A program made the translations under genes and the position numbers. From positions 1 to 35,586 of the forward strand of contig CAJQNJ010000141.1 of NCBI GenBank assembly GCA_905479685.1: a DNA stretch of 35,586 nucleotides, read 5' to 3'. The stretch is from an uncultured Acidimicrobiales bacterium (GTDB lineage Bacteria; Actinomycetota; Acidimicrobiia; Acidimicrobiales; SHLQ01). The notes under the pieces are model-generated. The model saw only the letters and a program-made list of their open reading frames with translations, ran no database searches and was not told the DNA's origin. Positions within the stretch are counted from its first letter, which is position 1, and the number at the start of each line of letters is the position of its first letter. Of this stretch, positions 1 to 7,755 are shown one piece after another.

Positions 1-210
1 GTCACCTCGCCCCTTCTTCGGATCGAATCGATTGACTTTAAAAACGGTCCCTCGCCGGGGATAGTTTTGGACCACGTAGCGCTCAGACGCGTTCCCACCG
101 CCGATCGTCTCGAGCATCAGTTCGTATTCTCCTTCAAGATCGATGTCGGGTGTAGTGAGTCTCGCCGCGTGTTTCTCGGAGAGGGTGTGAGAGTAGATGC
201 CTGCCGGGAG
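1..210 (-). CDS. Internal fragment of a planctomycete-type DUF1549/DUF1553 (PSCyt1/PSD1) protein, cut at both ends
   Basis: The minus strand is open from about 279 to the window edge. From about 210 downward it encodes a segment with the motif LPAGIYSH, then LSEKHAARLTTPDI, then GGGNASERYVVQNYPRRGTVFKV. From memory of the family, PAG(V/I)YSH and RYVVQNYPR-GT form a hallmark stretch of the large PSCyt1/DUF1549-DUF1553 proteins abundant in Planctomycetes. Their exact enzymatic role is unsettled, although links to sulfated polysaccharide breakdown have been proposed. Only about 70 residues are present and no start codon belongs to this segment. Reading continues off the left edge. The upstream part is replaced by an unrelated plus-strand dehydrogenase fragment. 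This is a broken gene or an assembly junction, not an intact gene. Confidence 0.6.
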
Positions 211-636
211 AATCTCACCGATGAGCGAGCACACGAGGTTGGTGTCGCATCGGTATCGAAAGCCGAACTTCTCCAGACATCAGACTTCGTGACCATCCAC
301 CTTCGCCTGTCTGAGCGAACTCGCGCGCTCATCGGTACTGACGAGCTGAGACTGATGAAGCCAGATGCGTACCTGATCAACACATCGCGCGGCGAGATCG
401 TCGTCGAAGAGGCGTTACTCGACGCCGTTCGAACGGAAGCGATTGCCGGAGCAGCACTTGACGTCTTTGGACAGGAGCCGCTTCCGACCGATCACCCCTT
501 CCGATTCGATCCGAGAATCCTTGCGACGCCTCACATCGGTTACGTGACGAGAGAGACATACGCGATCTTCTATAGCGACGCTGTCGATGACATCCGAGCC
601 TGGCTTGATGACGCGCCGACCCGGATCCTCGAATGA
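184..636 (+). pseudogene. D-isomer-specific 2-hydroxyacid dehydrogenase, C-terminal half only
   Basis: The readable part carries the second half of the NAD-binding domain of the D-2-hydroxyacid dehydrogenase family: NLTDERA, TSDFVTIHLRLSERTRALIG, LMKPDAYLINTSRG, AGAALDVFGQEPLP, and the catalytic-His region ATPHIGYVT. The family normally has about 310-330 residues. Here the substrate domain and the Rossmann GxGxxG loop are absent, and none of the three plus-strand frames upstream encodes them. An in-frame TTG at 67 would give a 189-residue ORF, but its first 40 residues match nothing in the family and are antisense to the PSD1-like fragment. I therefore call it a 5'-truncated remnant whose homology begins at about 184-211. 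The truncation may be biological or an assembly artefact. Confidence 0.7.
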
Positions 637-645
637 TCGCTGGGC

Positions 646-1578
646 CTATGCCAATGGCTGCTCACCGTCGCTGAGCGACCTCAGTGCGTCTTGCATTTGA
701 ACTTCCTGAGTTCGGATGAACGACTCGGTCTCTGCACTCATCAAGAAGCTGTCCGTCCAGTTGTGTTCGATGAGCGCGCTTCGCCAGCTCTCTGTGGCGA
801 TTGCGCTGCTCAAGGTCGCGTCCCAGAGTGCTACCGCCTCAGCAGACAACTCCGGAGGTCCAACGAGGCCCCGCCAGGTGCCGATCACGCAGTCGACCCC
901 CAGTTCGGTCCACGTTTGAATCGACGAGAGCTGATCTCCAAGACGTGTCGGCGCCGACGTGGCGATGACTCGGATTGATCCATCGCGGAGCTCGGGCAGG
1001 ACGGACGCTGCGGACACGGCGGCGATTCCTCCGGGTGTCTCGAGCGCATCTGCGATCGCGTGACGAGCAGAGTCGAATACGCGAACCTGGACGGCCCGCG
1101 GATCGACACCGAGGTGCTCGCACAGGTACGTGACAGCGATGTGGTTGACGTTTCCCCACGCAGTTGCGAGGGAGACGACCGGCGGGTTTGGGCCTGCAAG
1201 AGCGTCCAATAGTTCTGTCGGAGAGGAGATCGGAGAGCCAGTAGGCACCGCGAAAGCAATGTATTCGGTGCACAGAAGTCCGAGCTGGGTGACATCGCCA
1301 TGTCCAAGATCAGCAACGTTGTTCAAGGTGTTGGTGATGAGCGTCGGTGAGCTGATCGACACACGGTGTGCGTCCCCGGCATACGTGGCCAGAAGGTCCC
1401 ACGCGTTTCCGCCACCTCGGCCAGGAACGTTCGAGACCGAGACTGGCACGTCGATTACTTCTTCAAGGGCGGGGGCAAGCGCTCTGGCCGCACGATCCTG
1501 TCCGCCATCTCGCGGTGTCCCAGCGATGATCTCGAGCGGCCGGCCAGGTTCCCATCCAACGAGTGAAGGCTCACGCAC
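646..1578 (-). CDS. TctC/Bug-like tripartite tricarboxylate transporter substrate-binding protein, without signal peptide
   Basis: The protein opens with GRPLEIIAGTPRDGGQD, matching the P-I-R-I-I-V-P-PPGGG-D entry of the TctC (Bug) family of periplasmic carboxylate-binding proteins. Later segments fit the same fold: VPGRGGGNAWDLLA, SPTELLDALAGP and RVIATSAPTRL. The frame stays open upstream to 1794, but that stretch lies inside the neighbouring molybdenum hydroxylase gene and is arginine-rich and out of family. I chose GTG at 1578, about 21 nt after the stop of the upstream gene; TTG codons just before it are alternatives. Length is about 310 aa. No signal peptide can be read from any plausible start, which is odd for a protein expected outside the membrane. 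No TctA or TctB membrane subunits are in the window. It is probably co-transcribed with the hydroxylase. Confidence 0.7.
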   Translation of the reverse strand: MREPSLVGWEPGRPLEIIAGTPRDGGQDRAARALAPALEEVIDVPVSVSNVPGRGGGNAWDLLATYAGDAHRVSISSPTLITNTLNNVADLGHGDVTQLGLLCTEYIAFAVPTGSPISSPTELLDALAGPNPPVVSLATAWGNVNHIAVTYLCEHLGVDPRAVQVRVFDSARHAIADALETPGGIAAVSAASVLPELRDGSIRVIATSAPTRLGDQLSSIQTWTELGVDCVIGTWRGLVGPPELSAEAVALWDATLSSAIATESWRSALIEHNWTDSFLMSAETESFIRTQEVQMQDALRSLSDGEQPLA

Positions 1579-1598
1579 AGGCAATTCCAACAATCCGA

Positions 1599-3917
1599 CT
1601 AGTTCGTTGCGGTCTCGACAGCGTTCCAGACCCGGCGTGGCGTAAGGGGCATGTCGAGGTGGACAACGCCGAGATGCGAGAGTGCATCGATCACGGCATT
1701 CTGCACCGCTGGCACGCCGCCGATCGTTCCGGATTCGGCGATCCCTTTCGCCCCGAGCGGATTCTGCGGTGAGGGGTGTTCGGTCAGATGGCACTCGAAG
1801 GACGGCAACTCTGCAGCCGACGGCATTGTGTAGTCGAGGAAGTTCGAAGTGAGGGGATTGGCGTCATCGTCATAGACGAACTCTTCGTAGAGCGCCTGGC
1901 CGATTGCCTGTGCGAGCCCGCCGTGCACCTGGCCGATGGCAAGCATCGGATTCACGACCGTTCCCACATCGTCGATCGTCAGCATGCGGACAAGGTCGAC
2001 TGCACCCGTGGCGGTGTCGACCTCGACAACTGCACCGTAGGCCCCATAGGGAACCGTCGGGCCTTCGGAGTCGTAATCCACCTCGCAACGCAATCCGGCG
2101 TATTCGCTGCGATCATCGGCTGCCGCTTGCTCTCGGGCCGCCGCTTGTTCCTCGGCCGTCACGGCCGCGATCTGGGCCCAGTCGACAGACGCCGCTCCAG
2201 GGGAACCCACGACATGAAAGCGACCCGATGTCACATCCAGGACCACATCGGCCACAGGTGCCTCGAGCTGGTCAGCGGCCTTCTGTCGCGCCTCCACCAC
2301 CAGCCCGTCGGTCGCCAACGCGATGGCGGAGCCAGCCTTTTGTACAGACCGTGATCCACCCGTGATGCGACCACGCGGCACGATGTCGGTATCGCCGTGG
2401 ATCACATCGATCCGATCGAGTGGAACCCCTGTCCGATCGGCGACAAGCATTGCCCACGTCGTGTAATGACCCTGCCCGTATGGCGAGGAGCCGGTGAGGA
2501 CGCGGAGTCGACCATCAGCGACAAGCTCGACCGACCCGTACTCGGCTCCCGGAACACCAGCGGTGCGGTCGATGAACGTCGAGATCCCGATGCCGAGTTG
2601 CTTGTCCGAGCCACTCGCGCGTCGTTGCTCCTGTTCGATCTTCAGCTGCTCGTAGCCGAGCGTCTCGACCAGGATCTCCAGCGCTTCGGGATAGTCCCCG
2701 GAGTCGTAGAAGACGCCGCTCGGATTGGTTGTTGGAAGTTCGTCGGCACGCAGCAGGTTCTTGCGCCGAATCTCCACCTGATCCATGCCGATCTCGGCGG
2801 CGAATCGATTGACGGCGCGATCGATGAGTGCTCCACCTTCAGGCCGACCCGCACCGCGATAGGCAACGATTGGTGTCGTGTTCGACACGACACATCGAAC
2901 ACTCCAATGTGCCCGCATGCGAAATGGGCCGGGCTGAACCATGGCCGCGTTCCGTGCCAGGCCAGCTCCAACTTCTGGGTACGCCCCGCAATGTGCAAGG
3001 AGATCAACGTCGATCACCTTGAGGGTGCCGTCTCGGTCGCCACCGATCTTCACCCGCTGACGTTGACCACGCGAGTGGCCCATGCCGACCATGTCCGGTG
3101 TCCGCTCCGGTGTCCAACGCACAGGTCGTCCTGCTCGGCGAGCGAGGGCTGGTAGGACCATGTCCTCTGGGTAGAGACGAATCTTCGCGCCGAAACTGCC
3201 TCCAACATCGGCTGTGATGACCCGAACGTCACTCTCATCAAGCCCGTACATCGCTGCAAGGCCAGCACGGAGAGGATGGACACCTTGGCACGATGCGTAC
3301 TGCAGCAGACGCCCATCATCGGTCCACATGGAGGCCGACGTCCGTGTCTCGAGCGGGGCAGGAGCGACCCGTTGGTTCATGAATTCGGCTTCGACGACCA
3401 CTTCACAGTCGCTGAAGTCGGCCGGGCCGTCGGTTCCACCAGTTTGCGCGAGCATGATGTTCGTCCCGACGTCGGGAAGAAGGATCGTCGTGTCAGATGC
3501 GGCATCCTCGAGCGAGACGACCGGCGTCAACGGGTCGTACTCGACGATGATCTGCTCGATCGCATCCGCTGCCTGGGCTTCGGTCTCGGCGACGACAGCT
3601 GCGATTGCCTGCCCGACAAACAGCACGCGCTCCGACGCAAGGACCGGTCGGCGGGCGGTCTCGGGGTACACCGGAAGGGTCACTGGCATGAGGTCGAGTT
3701 CGATGTCATCTGCTGTGACGACGTCGACGACGCCAGGCATCGTCCTTGCGTCGGAGACGTCGATGCTCGTGATGAGCGCATGCGGCTCCGTTGAAGTCAC
3801 GAACTGCACGACCAGTGCATTCTCGAGCTCGATGTTGCCAACGTAGGTAGTCTCACCCCGCAGCAGGTGAGGATCTTCCGAGCGCAGCACTGACGTTCCG
3901 ACCAAGGCACGATTCAC
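1599..3917 (-). CDS. Form II CoxL-like molybdopterin-binding subunit of a xanthine dehydrogenase/aldehyde oxidase family enzyme
   Basis: 772 aa, the normal size for the large subunit of the molybdenum hydroxylase family. The N-terminal a/b hammerhead domain (about 1-130, LRGETTYVGNI) is followed by the molybdopterin-binding domains. The active-site loop reads AYRGAGR, the form II signature, rather than AYRCSFR of true (form I) CO dehydrogenase, so CO oxidation cannot be inferred. GGSFGAK, YGQGHYTT and the C-terminal GAKGIAESGTIGG, holding the family's catalytic Glu, are all present. Such enzymes hydroxylate N-heterocycles, aldehydes or similar substrates. The FAD (CoxM) and 2Fe-2S (CoxS) partners are not in the window, making this an orphan large subunit here. 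The start is GTG, 7 nt downstream of a TACGTT box. Confidence 0.9.
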   Translation of the reverse strand: MNRALVGTSVLRSEDPHLLRGETTYVGNIELENALVVQFVTSTEPHALITSIDVSDARTMPGVVDVVTADDIELDLMPVTLPVYPETARRPVLASERVLFVGQAIAAVVAETEAQAADAIEQIIVEYDPLTPVVSLEDAASDTTILLPDVGTNIMLAQTGGTDGPADFSDCEVVVEAEFMNQRVAPAPLETRTSASMWTDDGRLLQYASCQGVHPLRAGLAAMYGLDESDVRVITADVGGSFGAKIRLYPEDMVLPALARRAGRPVRWTPERTPDMVGMGHSRGQRQRVKIGGDRDGTLKVIDVDLLAHCGAYPEVGAGLARNAAMVQPGPFRMRAHWSVRCVVSNTTPIVAYRGAGRPEGGALIDRAVNRFAAEIGMDQVEIRRKNLLRADELPTTNPSGVFYDSGDYPEALEILVETLGYEQLKIEQEQRRASGSDKQLGIGISTFIDRTAGVPGAEYGSVELVADGRLRVLTGSSPYGQGHYTTWAMLVADRTGVPLDRIDVIHGDTDIVPRGRITGGSRSVQKAGSAIALATDGLVVEARQKAADQLEAPVADVVLDVTSGRFHVVGSPGAASVDWAQIAAVTAEEQAAAREQAAADDRSEYAGLRCEVDYDSEGPTVPYGAYGAVVEVDTATGAVDLVRMLTIDDVGTVVNPMLAIGQVHGGLAQAIGQALYEEFVYDDDANPLTSNFLDYTMPSAAELPSFECHLTEHPSPQNPLGAKGIAESGTIGGVPAVQNAVIDALSHLGVVHLDMPLTPRRVWNAVETATN

Positions 3918-3924
3918 ATGCGCA

Positions 3925-3930
3925 AACGTA
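3925..3930 (-). promoter_or_regulatory. TANNNT -10 box, probably leaderless, for the CoxL-like gene
   Basis: TACGTT on the minus strand ends 7 nt before the GTG start at 3917. That spacing would put the transcription start at or next to the start codon. No convincing -35 was seen. It belongs to a set of boxes at the same distance in this window. Confidence 0.45.
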
Positions 3931-3963
3931 GCAAAACTCGTCGGGATCTGAGATGTCCTGGTC

Positions 3964-3969
3964 TAAGTT
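3964..3969 (+). promoter_or_regulatory. TANNNT -10 box, probably leaderless, for the SBP_bac_3-like gene
   Basis: TAAGTT lies exactly 6 nt before the GTG at 3976. The TAA inside it is also an in-frame stop, which rules out an N-terminal extension of the gene. It diverges from the CoxL-like promoter about 33 bp away. Confidence 0.45.
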
Positions 3970-3975
3970 GGGCGT

Positions 3976-4722
3976 GTGGTGAATCCGAGCTCCCTGGCGC
4001 CATCCCCTGAGGCGATCCTCGCGCTTGCCCCGACGGGGATTCTTCGAGCCGGAATCAACCTCAGCAACTTCTTGCTCGTCTCGAGCGTCGGTGACGATGG
4101 TGCGCCGGTTGGCGTGTCTCCGGACATGGCGAGGGCATTGGCCGCGGTCCTCGACGTGGACGTCAAGCTGATCACCTATGAGAACCCGGGAGACGTCGCA
4201 GACGCTGCAATGACTGGTGCCTGGGACATCGGAAACATCGGGGCCGAGCCCGCACGCGCGGAGTTCATCAACTTCACCGACGCCTATGCCGAGATCGAGA
4301 GTACCTACCTTGTGCCAGCGGACTCGCCGATCAACACGATCGCCGACGTCGATCAACCGGGGATGCGAATCTCTGTCAAGGAGCGGGCTGCGTACGCACT
4401 CTGGCTCGAGAGCAATCTGGAACACGCAGAGCTGATCCAGACCGAGAGTCTCGACAGTGCGTTCGACACCTTCGTCGACCGACGGCTGGACGCTCTGGCT
4501 GGACTCCGACCTCGCCTCGAAGCCGATGTCAAACATGTACCCGGTGGACGCGTTCTCGACGGCAAGTTCTCCTCGGTGATGCAGGCGATCGGCACGCCAG
4601 TGAACCGCGATCGGGCCGGTATCGACTTCCTCCAGACGTTCGTCATCGACGCCAAACAGCGTGGTCTTGTGGCCTCGCTGATCACGAAACACGCTGCGGA
4701 TGGCCTGTCGGTAGCCCGTTAG
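3976..4722 (+). CDS. Substrate-binding protein of the SBP_bac_3 (polar amino acid) type, without signal peptide
   Basis: 248 aa with the type 2 periplasmic-binding-protein pattern: GILRAGINLSNFLL at the first strand, PVGVSPDMARALAAVLDVDV, a DIGN segment, FTDAYAEIESTYLV, and DQPGMRISVKERAAYALWL for the second lobe. The family normally feeds ABC permeases for amino acids or organic anions. Here the first residues (MVNPSSLAPSPEAILALAP) form no export signal. A stop lies in frame only 10 nt upstream, so none can be added. No permease or ATPase is nearby. It may be a cytoplasmic ligand-binding or sensing protein, or may have lost export. It is divergent from the molybdenum hydroxylase gene. A second GTG directly follows the first, so the start is certain only to within one codon. 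Confidence 0.75.
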   Translation: MVNPSSLAPSPEAILALAPTGILRAGINLSNFLLVSSVGDDGAPVGVSPDMARALAAVLDVDVKLITYENPGDVADAAMTGAWDIGNIGAEPARAEFINFTDAYAEIESTYLVPADSPINTIADVDQPGMRISVKERAAYALWLESNLEHAELIQTESLDSAFDTFVDRRLDALAGLRPRLEADVKHVPGGRVLDGKFSSVMQAIGTPVNRDRAGIDFLQTFVIDAKQRGLVASLITKHAADGLSVAR

Positions 4723-4762
4723 GTCCACTCCAAATCACAACGCTCGCAGCAGGTTCCTCGCC

Positions 4763-5095
4763 CTACGGCTCCGCGACGATCCAGCCTCTGCGCTGGAGCT
4801 CGGCGGCGAGCTCTTCGGCTGGGAACTTCTGCAACGCTTGCTCTGCAGGCGATGGTCGGCGCTGCGGTTGTGGGGGAGCCTCATCGGAGGGGTCGCCCTC
4901 CGCAGCCGTCTGCAGCTGCGAGATGAATTCGTCAGCCTCGTCCCGAGAGAACTTCCCGGCGGCTTGGCGTTGCGTGAAGTCCATTGGATACCGCGCATCC
5001 TTGAAGTCGGTGTATCCCGCTTCGGCAAGCAGATCCAACAGCTCCGCGAGCTGCTTCTGCGATGCGGGTGGTCCTGATTGTTGTCCAAAGGCCAT
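4763..5095 (-). CDS. Conserved 110-aa actinobacterial protein of unknown function
   Basis: Small acidic-to-neutral protein beginning MAFGQQSGPPASQKQ. A helical N-terminal half (LAELLDLLAEAGYTDFKDAR, then FTQRQAAGKFSRDEADEFI) is joined by a Pro/Gln-rich linker (about 70-83) to a second helical segment ending in LAAELQRRGWIVAEP. Closely similar proteins are, to my recollection, widespread and uncharacterised in actinobacteria. It has no membrane segment and no catalytic motif that I recognise. It converges with the binding-protein gene and diverges from the aldolase. Confidence 0.7.
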   Translation of the reverse strand: MAFGQQSGPPASQKQLAELLDLLAEAGYTDFKDARYPMDFTQRQAAGKFSRDEADEFISQLQTAAEGDPSDEAPPQPQRRPSPAEQALQKFPAEELAAELQRRGWIVAEP

Positions 5096-5131
5096 GCAGC
5101 ATTCTGGAGGTTCCCTGCTAGAACATGCGCC

Positions 5132-5923
5132 ATGCTGAACACACGAATGCGAGAAGTCTGGGCTCGGGGCGAGGTGGCCTTCGGGTCATGGTGCGCCTTC
5201 GGCAACATCGGCGTTGCCGAATCGATAGCGGCGGTCGATTACGACTTCAACTGCATTGACACGCAGCACGGGGGGGCGGGCTACGAAACATCGCTCGAGC
5301 TGTTGAACGTGATCGACCGGGGAGCGGGAACGCCAACGGTTCGTGTCCCCTGGAACGAGCCGGGGATCATCGGCAAAACCCTCGATGCAGGCGCCAATGC
5401 TGTGATCGTCCCGATGGTCAACACCGTCGAGCAGGCCCAAGCGGCGGTGTCGTATGCGCTCTACAACCCGAGGGGGGTGCGCTCATGGGGACCAGCTCGA
5501 GCGGACATGCGACAATCTGGGTACACCCCTGAGGCGGCCAACGAGGCAAATGTCTTGATCCCAATGATCGAGACCACCCAAGCGATGCGAAACCTCGACG
5601 ACATTCTCGCAGTGGACGGCGTCGACGCGATCTATGTTGGCCCGGCAGATCTTTCGATCACGCTCGGACTTCCACCTGGCAACAATGACGACGAGCCGGC
5701 GTTCACCGAAGCGCTCCAGTACATCGTCGATCGATGCAACAACGCCGGCGTCGTGGCCGGTATCCACTCGACGCCAGCGCTTTCGGCGCTTCGTGTCGAG
5801 CAAGGCTTTCGAATGATCACGGTCGGGCACGACTCAGTTCTCCTCCGGGCTGCTCTGTCGACGGCATTGGCGACTTCTCGTGGTGACGCACCAGCCACCG
5901 GTGGCGCCACGCCGCTCTATTGA
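5132..5923 (+). CDS. HpcH/HpaI family aldolase (2-keto-3-deoxy acid or 4-hydroxy-2-oxo acid aldolase)
   Basis: 263 aa, a typical size for class II pyruvate aldolases of the HpcH/HpaI (RhmA/GarL) family. Visible landmarks are the catalytic His in CIDTQHG (about residue 46), the substrate Arg in TVRVPWN (about 71), NAVIVPMV, the GVRSWGPARA loop, the metal ligand Glu in PMIET (about 147), and the second acidic ligand in YVGPADLS (about 173). These enzymes cleave 4-hydroxy-2-oxo acids to pyruvate plus an aldehyde using a divalent metal. Specificity cannot be read from sequence. The frame is open from 5078, but the ATG at 5132 matches the family N-terminus (MREVWARGEVAFGSW). It may act with the neighbouring dehydrogenase remnant and molybdenum hydroxylase in carboxylate catabolism; that link is inference. 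Confidence 0.88.
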   Translation: MLNTRMREVWARGEVAFGSWCAFGNIGVAESIAAVDYDFNCIDTQHGGAGYETSLELLNVIDRGAGTPTVRVPWNEPGIIGKTLDAGANAVIVPMVNTVEQAQAAVSYALYNPRGVRSWGPARADMRQSGYTPEAANEANVLIPMIETTQAMRNLDDILAVDGVDAIYVGPADLSITLGLPPGNNDDEPAFTEALQYIVDRCNNAGVVAGIHSTPALSALRVEQGFRMITVGHDSVLLRAALSTALATSRGDAPATGGATPLY

Positions 5924-5965
5924 GCAACTCGATGTCGTTCAACCGAAACCGGTAGGTGTTACCGC

Positions 5966-6811
5966 TCAGATGGCATTGCGTTCGCGGCGCCTTCGAGCGT
6001 ACGACTCGGTGAACCAACCGATGTCCGCGTCGCCAGCAGTTGTTGTAGCAATGGAACTGCCAAAATCGTTCTCGGAGAGCTCGAGGACGGAAGGTTCGCA
6101 GAGCTCGACGACGACCGACTCCGACGAAGCTGCTCGCTCGACCGACGGGATCGGTGGATCCTGGGCCGCCAAGAGACGTTGCTCGAGCTGAGCGATCCGT
6201 TCTTGTGCTGCCTCGAGGTCGCTGCGAAGTGTGGAGACGCTCATCTGCGTGCTTTCCACACCATGGCTCATCGCGGTGAGCGTGTCGGTGAGCTGTGTTT
6301 CAACCGTAGTGTTTCGTCGCTGCAGTTGCGTGAGCTGAGAGATGGTGTCCAGCGCATCCATGAATTGTCCTTCCAGCATGTGCACGCGTTCAGCACTCGA
6401 CGCCTGGACTGTTTCGACCAGACCGTCGAACTGGTCAAGTCGGTCCTCGTGGGATCGCAGCTGCGTGCGTAGCGCCTGCACGATCTCGGTCTGGAGCAGT
6501 CGAAGGCCGTCGACGTACGCGTAGGCCTCCCTTGCCGTCTTGTCTGCCTCTTCGAGGCTCGTTTCGATCGACTCGAATCGTTCGTCATCCGCGTCAGGGG
6601 TCGCCACATCGAAGAGGTGTTCCTCGACAGAGGAAAGGCGCGTTCGCATCTCGGCGACTTGTCCGGTCACATCGAGAGTGCCACCTTCGGATGAGGCGAA
6701 CTGGCTGTCGAGCGCGATCGTTCGAGTCGTCGCAGGCTCGTGCGAAACGTCTGTGGACAGTTCTGGCCATTCAGCATCTGTGCTGCCTGTGGTCGTGTCT
6801 TGCTGGTCCAT
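5966..6811 (-). CDS. Coiled-coil protein with conserved-looking basic C-terminal tail, unknown function
   Basis: 281 aa and strongly acidic overall. The first 50 residues are disordered and rich in Ser, Thr and Asp. Residues about 50-215 are heptad-rich helices with few helix breakers, ending in AQERIAQLEQRLLAAQ. A low-complexity acidic linker follows, and the last residues switch to a basic tail (WFTESYARRRRERN). There is no signal peptide or membrane span. The architecture suggests a cytoplasmic scaffold or filament-like protein, with the tail as a docking or nucleic-acid contact; this is inference. The ATG shares one base with the TGA of a small upstream ORF (TGATG), hinting at translational coupling. 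I do not recognise the family. Confidence 0.72.
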   Translation of the reverse strand: MDQQDTTTGSTDAEWPELSTDVSHEPATTRTIALDSQFASSEGGTLDVTGQVAEMRTRLSSVEEHLFDVATPDADDERFESIETSLEEADKTAREAYAYVDGLRLLQTEIVQALRTQLRSHEDRLDQFDGLVETVQASSAERVHMLEGQFMDALDTISQLTQLQRRNTTVETQLTDTLTAMSHGVESTQMSVSTLRSDLEAAQERIAQLEQRLLAAQDPPIPSVERAASSESVVVELCEPSVLELSENDFGSSIATTTAGDADIGWFTESYARRRRERNAI

Positions 6812-7020
6812 CAGACCTCGTCGAAGTAGTCGAAATTGCCTATGGCGATCGTCGGCGCTGGATCATCGTTCATGAGATGTGTCGCACCAAAAGAGCCGAG
6901 CGCGAGATTGTGAAAGAAATTTCGCATCCAATTCACGCGTCGGAAACGCTCTGTGTGTTCGAAATGAGCAGCGTCGACAACAGTACGCAGTCGGACATCG
7001 GTTTGAATTCGGGAACGCAC
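6811..7020 (-). CDS. Possible 69-aa small protein upstream of the coiled-coil gene
   Basis: GTG-started ORF whose stop overlaps the ATG of the coiled-coil gene by one base. An alternative ATG start inside would give about 38 residues beginning MRNFFHNLALGSF. The region looks less GC-rich than its neighbours. No family is recognised and no Shine-Dalgarno sequence is evident. The stop/start coupling is the only positive argument. The stretch 6812-7098 may instead be an untranslated region holding divergent promoters. Confidence 0.3.
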   Translation of the reverse strand: MRSRIQTDVRLRTVVDAAHFEHTERFRRVNWMRNFFHNLALGSFGATHLMNDDPAPTIAIGNFDYFDEV

Positions 7021-7098
7021 TTCATGTGGTCATCTGAAACAGGACGAACGCCATGAGCGATATTGCGTAGGTTCACTCAAACAAATCAGGCTCTGGTC

Positions 7099-7743
7099 AT
7101 GTTCACCGACCTTGCCTTCATCGACTGGCTCGCGCTTGTGTTCGCTGCTGTTCTTCTCGCGGCCGCCAGCGCCGCCACCGTCATTGCTGTTGCGACATCC
7201 TCGGATCGACGGAAGTCACTTTTCTCCTTCGCTGCGCATCGCGGATCGAACGAATCGGCCGAAGAGACATCTGTCGAGACGAGCGAAGACGAGGGTGCGG
7301 TTGCTCCGACATGGGAGGTACCTCCGGCGCCGAGCCTACGACCGCTCCGCGCAGAGCCTCAGCCCACGACGCTCGGCCCACCGGCACAAGGAAGTCATGT
7401 GACGCCTGAACCGAAGCTCGATGCAGACGCTGGCGTTGCCGCGCGAGCAGCAAAGTTGAGCGGGCGGCCCGTACCCGAATCGCCAGCCCTCCATTCCAAG
7501 AGGCGGGTTCAGAGCGTTGTAGCCGATCGCACCCCAGCACACGCGAAGACGTTCGCTCCAACCATCATCGAAGGCCGTAGCGGCGTCGCCAACGCGGACT
7601 TTGACAGGACCGAGGGCTTCAAGGCTCGAAATCCAGGATTTTTCGAGGATCCCATGGGACGGCACGACCTGCGATATTGGGACGGTTACACCTGGACCGA
7701 GTATGTGAAGGAGCACGGAGAGCGCTTCACCGACCCGTTGTAG
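7099..7743 (+). CDS. Membrane-anchored DUF2510 protein
   Basis: 215 aa. Residues about 7-32 (IDWLALVFAAVLLAAASAAT) form one membrane span. A long, low-complexity cytoplasmic region rich in Pro, Glu and Ala follows. The C-terminal 35 residues read PGFFEDPMGRHDLRYWDGYTWTEYV, which is DUF2510, a short Trp/Tyr-rich motif frequent in actinobacterial membrane proteins and often compared with SHOCT-like modules. Its role is not established. The ATG at 7099 places the span at the very N-terminus; the frame is open from 7063 but adds a non-hydrophobic lead. It converges with the EcsC-family gene 12 nt downstream. Confidence 0.8.
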   Translation: MFTDLAFIDWLALVFAAVLLAAASAATVIAVATSSDRRKSLFSFAAHRGSNESAEETSVETSEDEGAVAPTWEVPPAPSLRPLRAEPQPTTLGPPAQGSHVTPEPKLDADAGVAARAAKLSGRPVPESPALHSKRRVQSVVADRTPAHAKTFAPTIIEGRSGVANADFDRTEGFKARNPGFFEDPMGRHDLRYWDGYTWTEYVKEHGERFTDPL

Positions 7744-7755
7744 CGATTCGGATTC

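Noticed and set aside
1599-1794. N-terminal extension of the TctC-like reading frame
   Set aside because: It lies inside the upstream molybdenum hydroxylase gene on the same strand in another frame, is arginine-rich, and does not match the family.
1599-3917. True carbon monoxide dehydrogenase (form I CoxL)
   Set aside because: The active-site loop is AYRGAGR, not AYRCSFR, and CoxM/CoxS are absent, so CO oxidation is not supported.
3853-4728. 291-codon open frame antisense to the SBP_bac_3-like gene
   Set aside because: The sense frame has a full binding-protein pattern and a promoter box; the antisense frame has no recognised motif.
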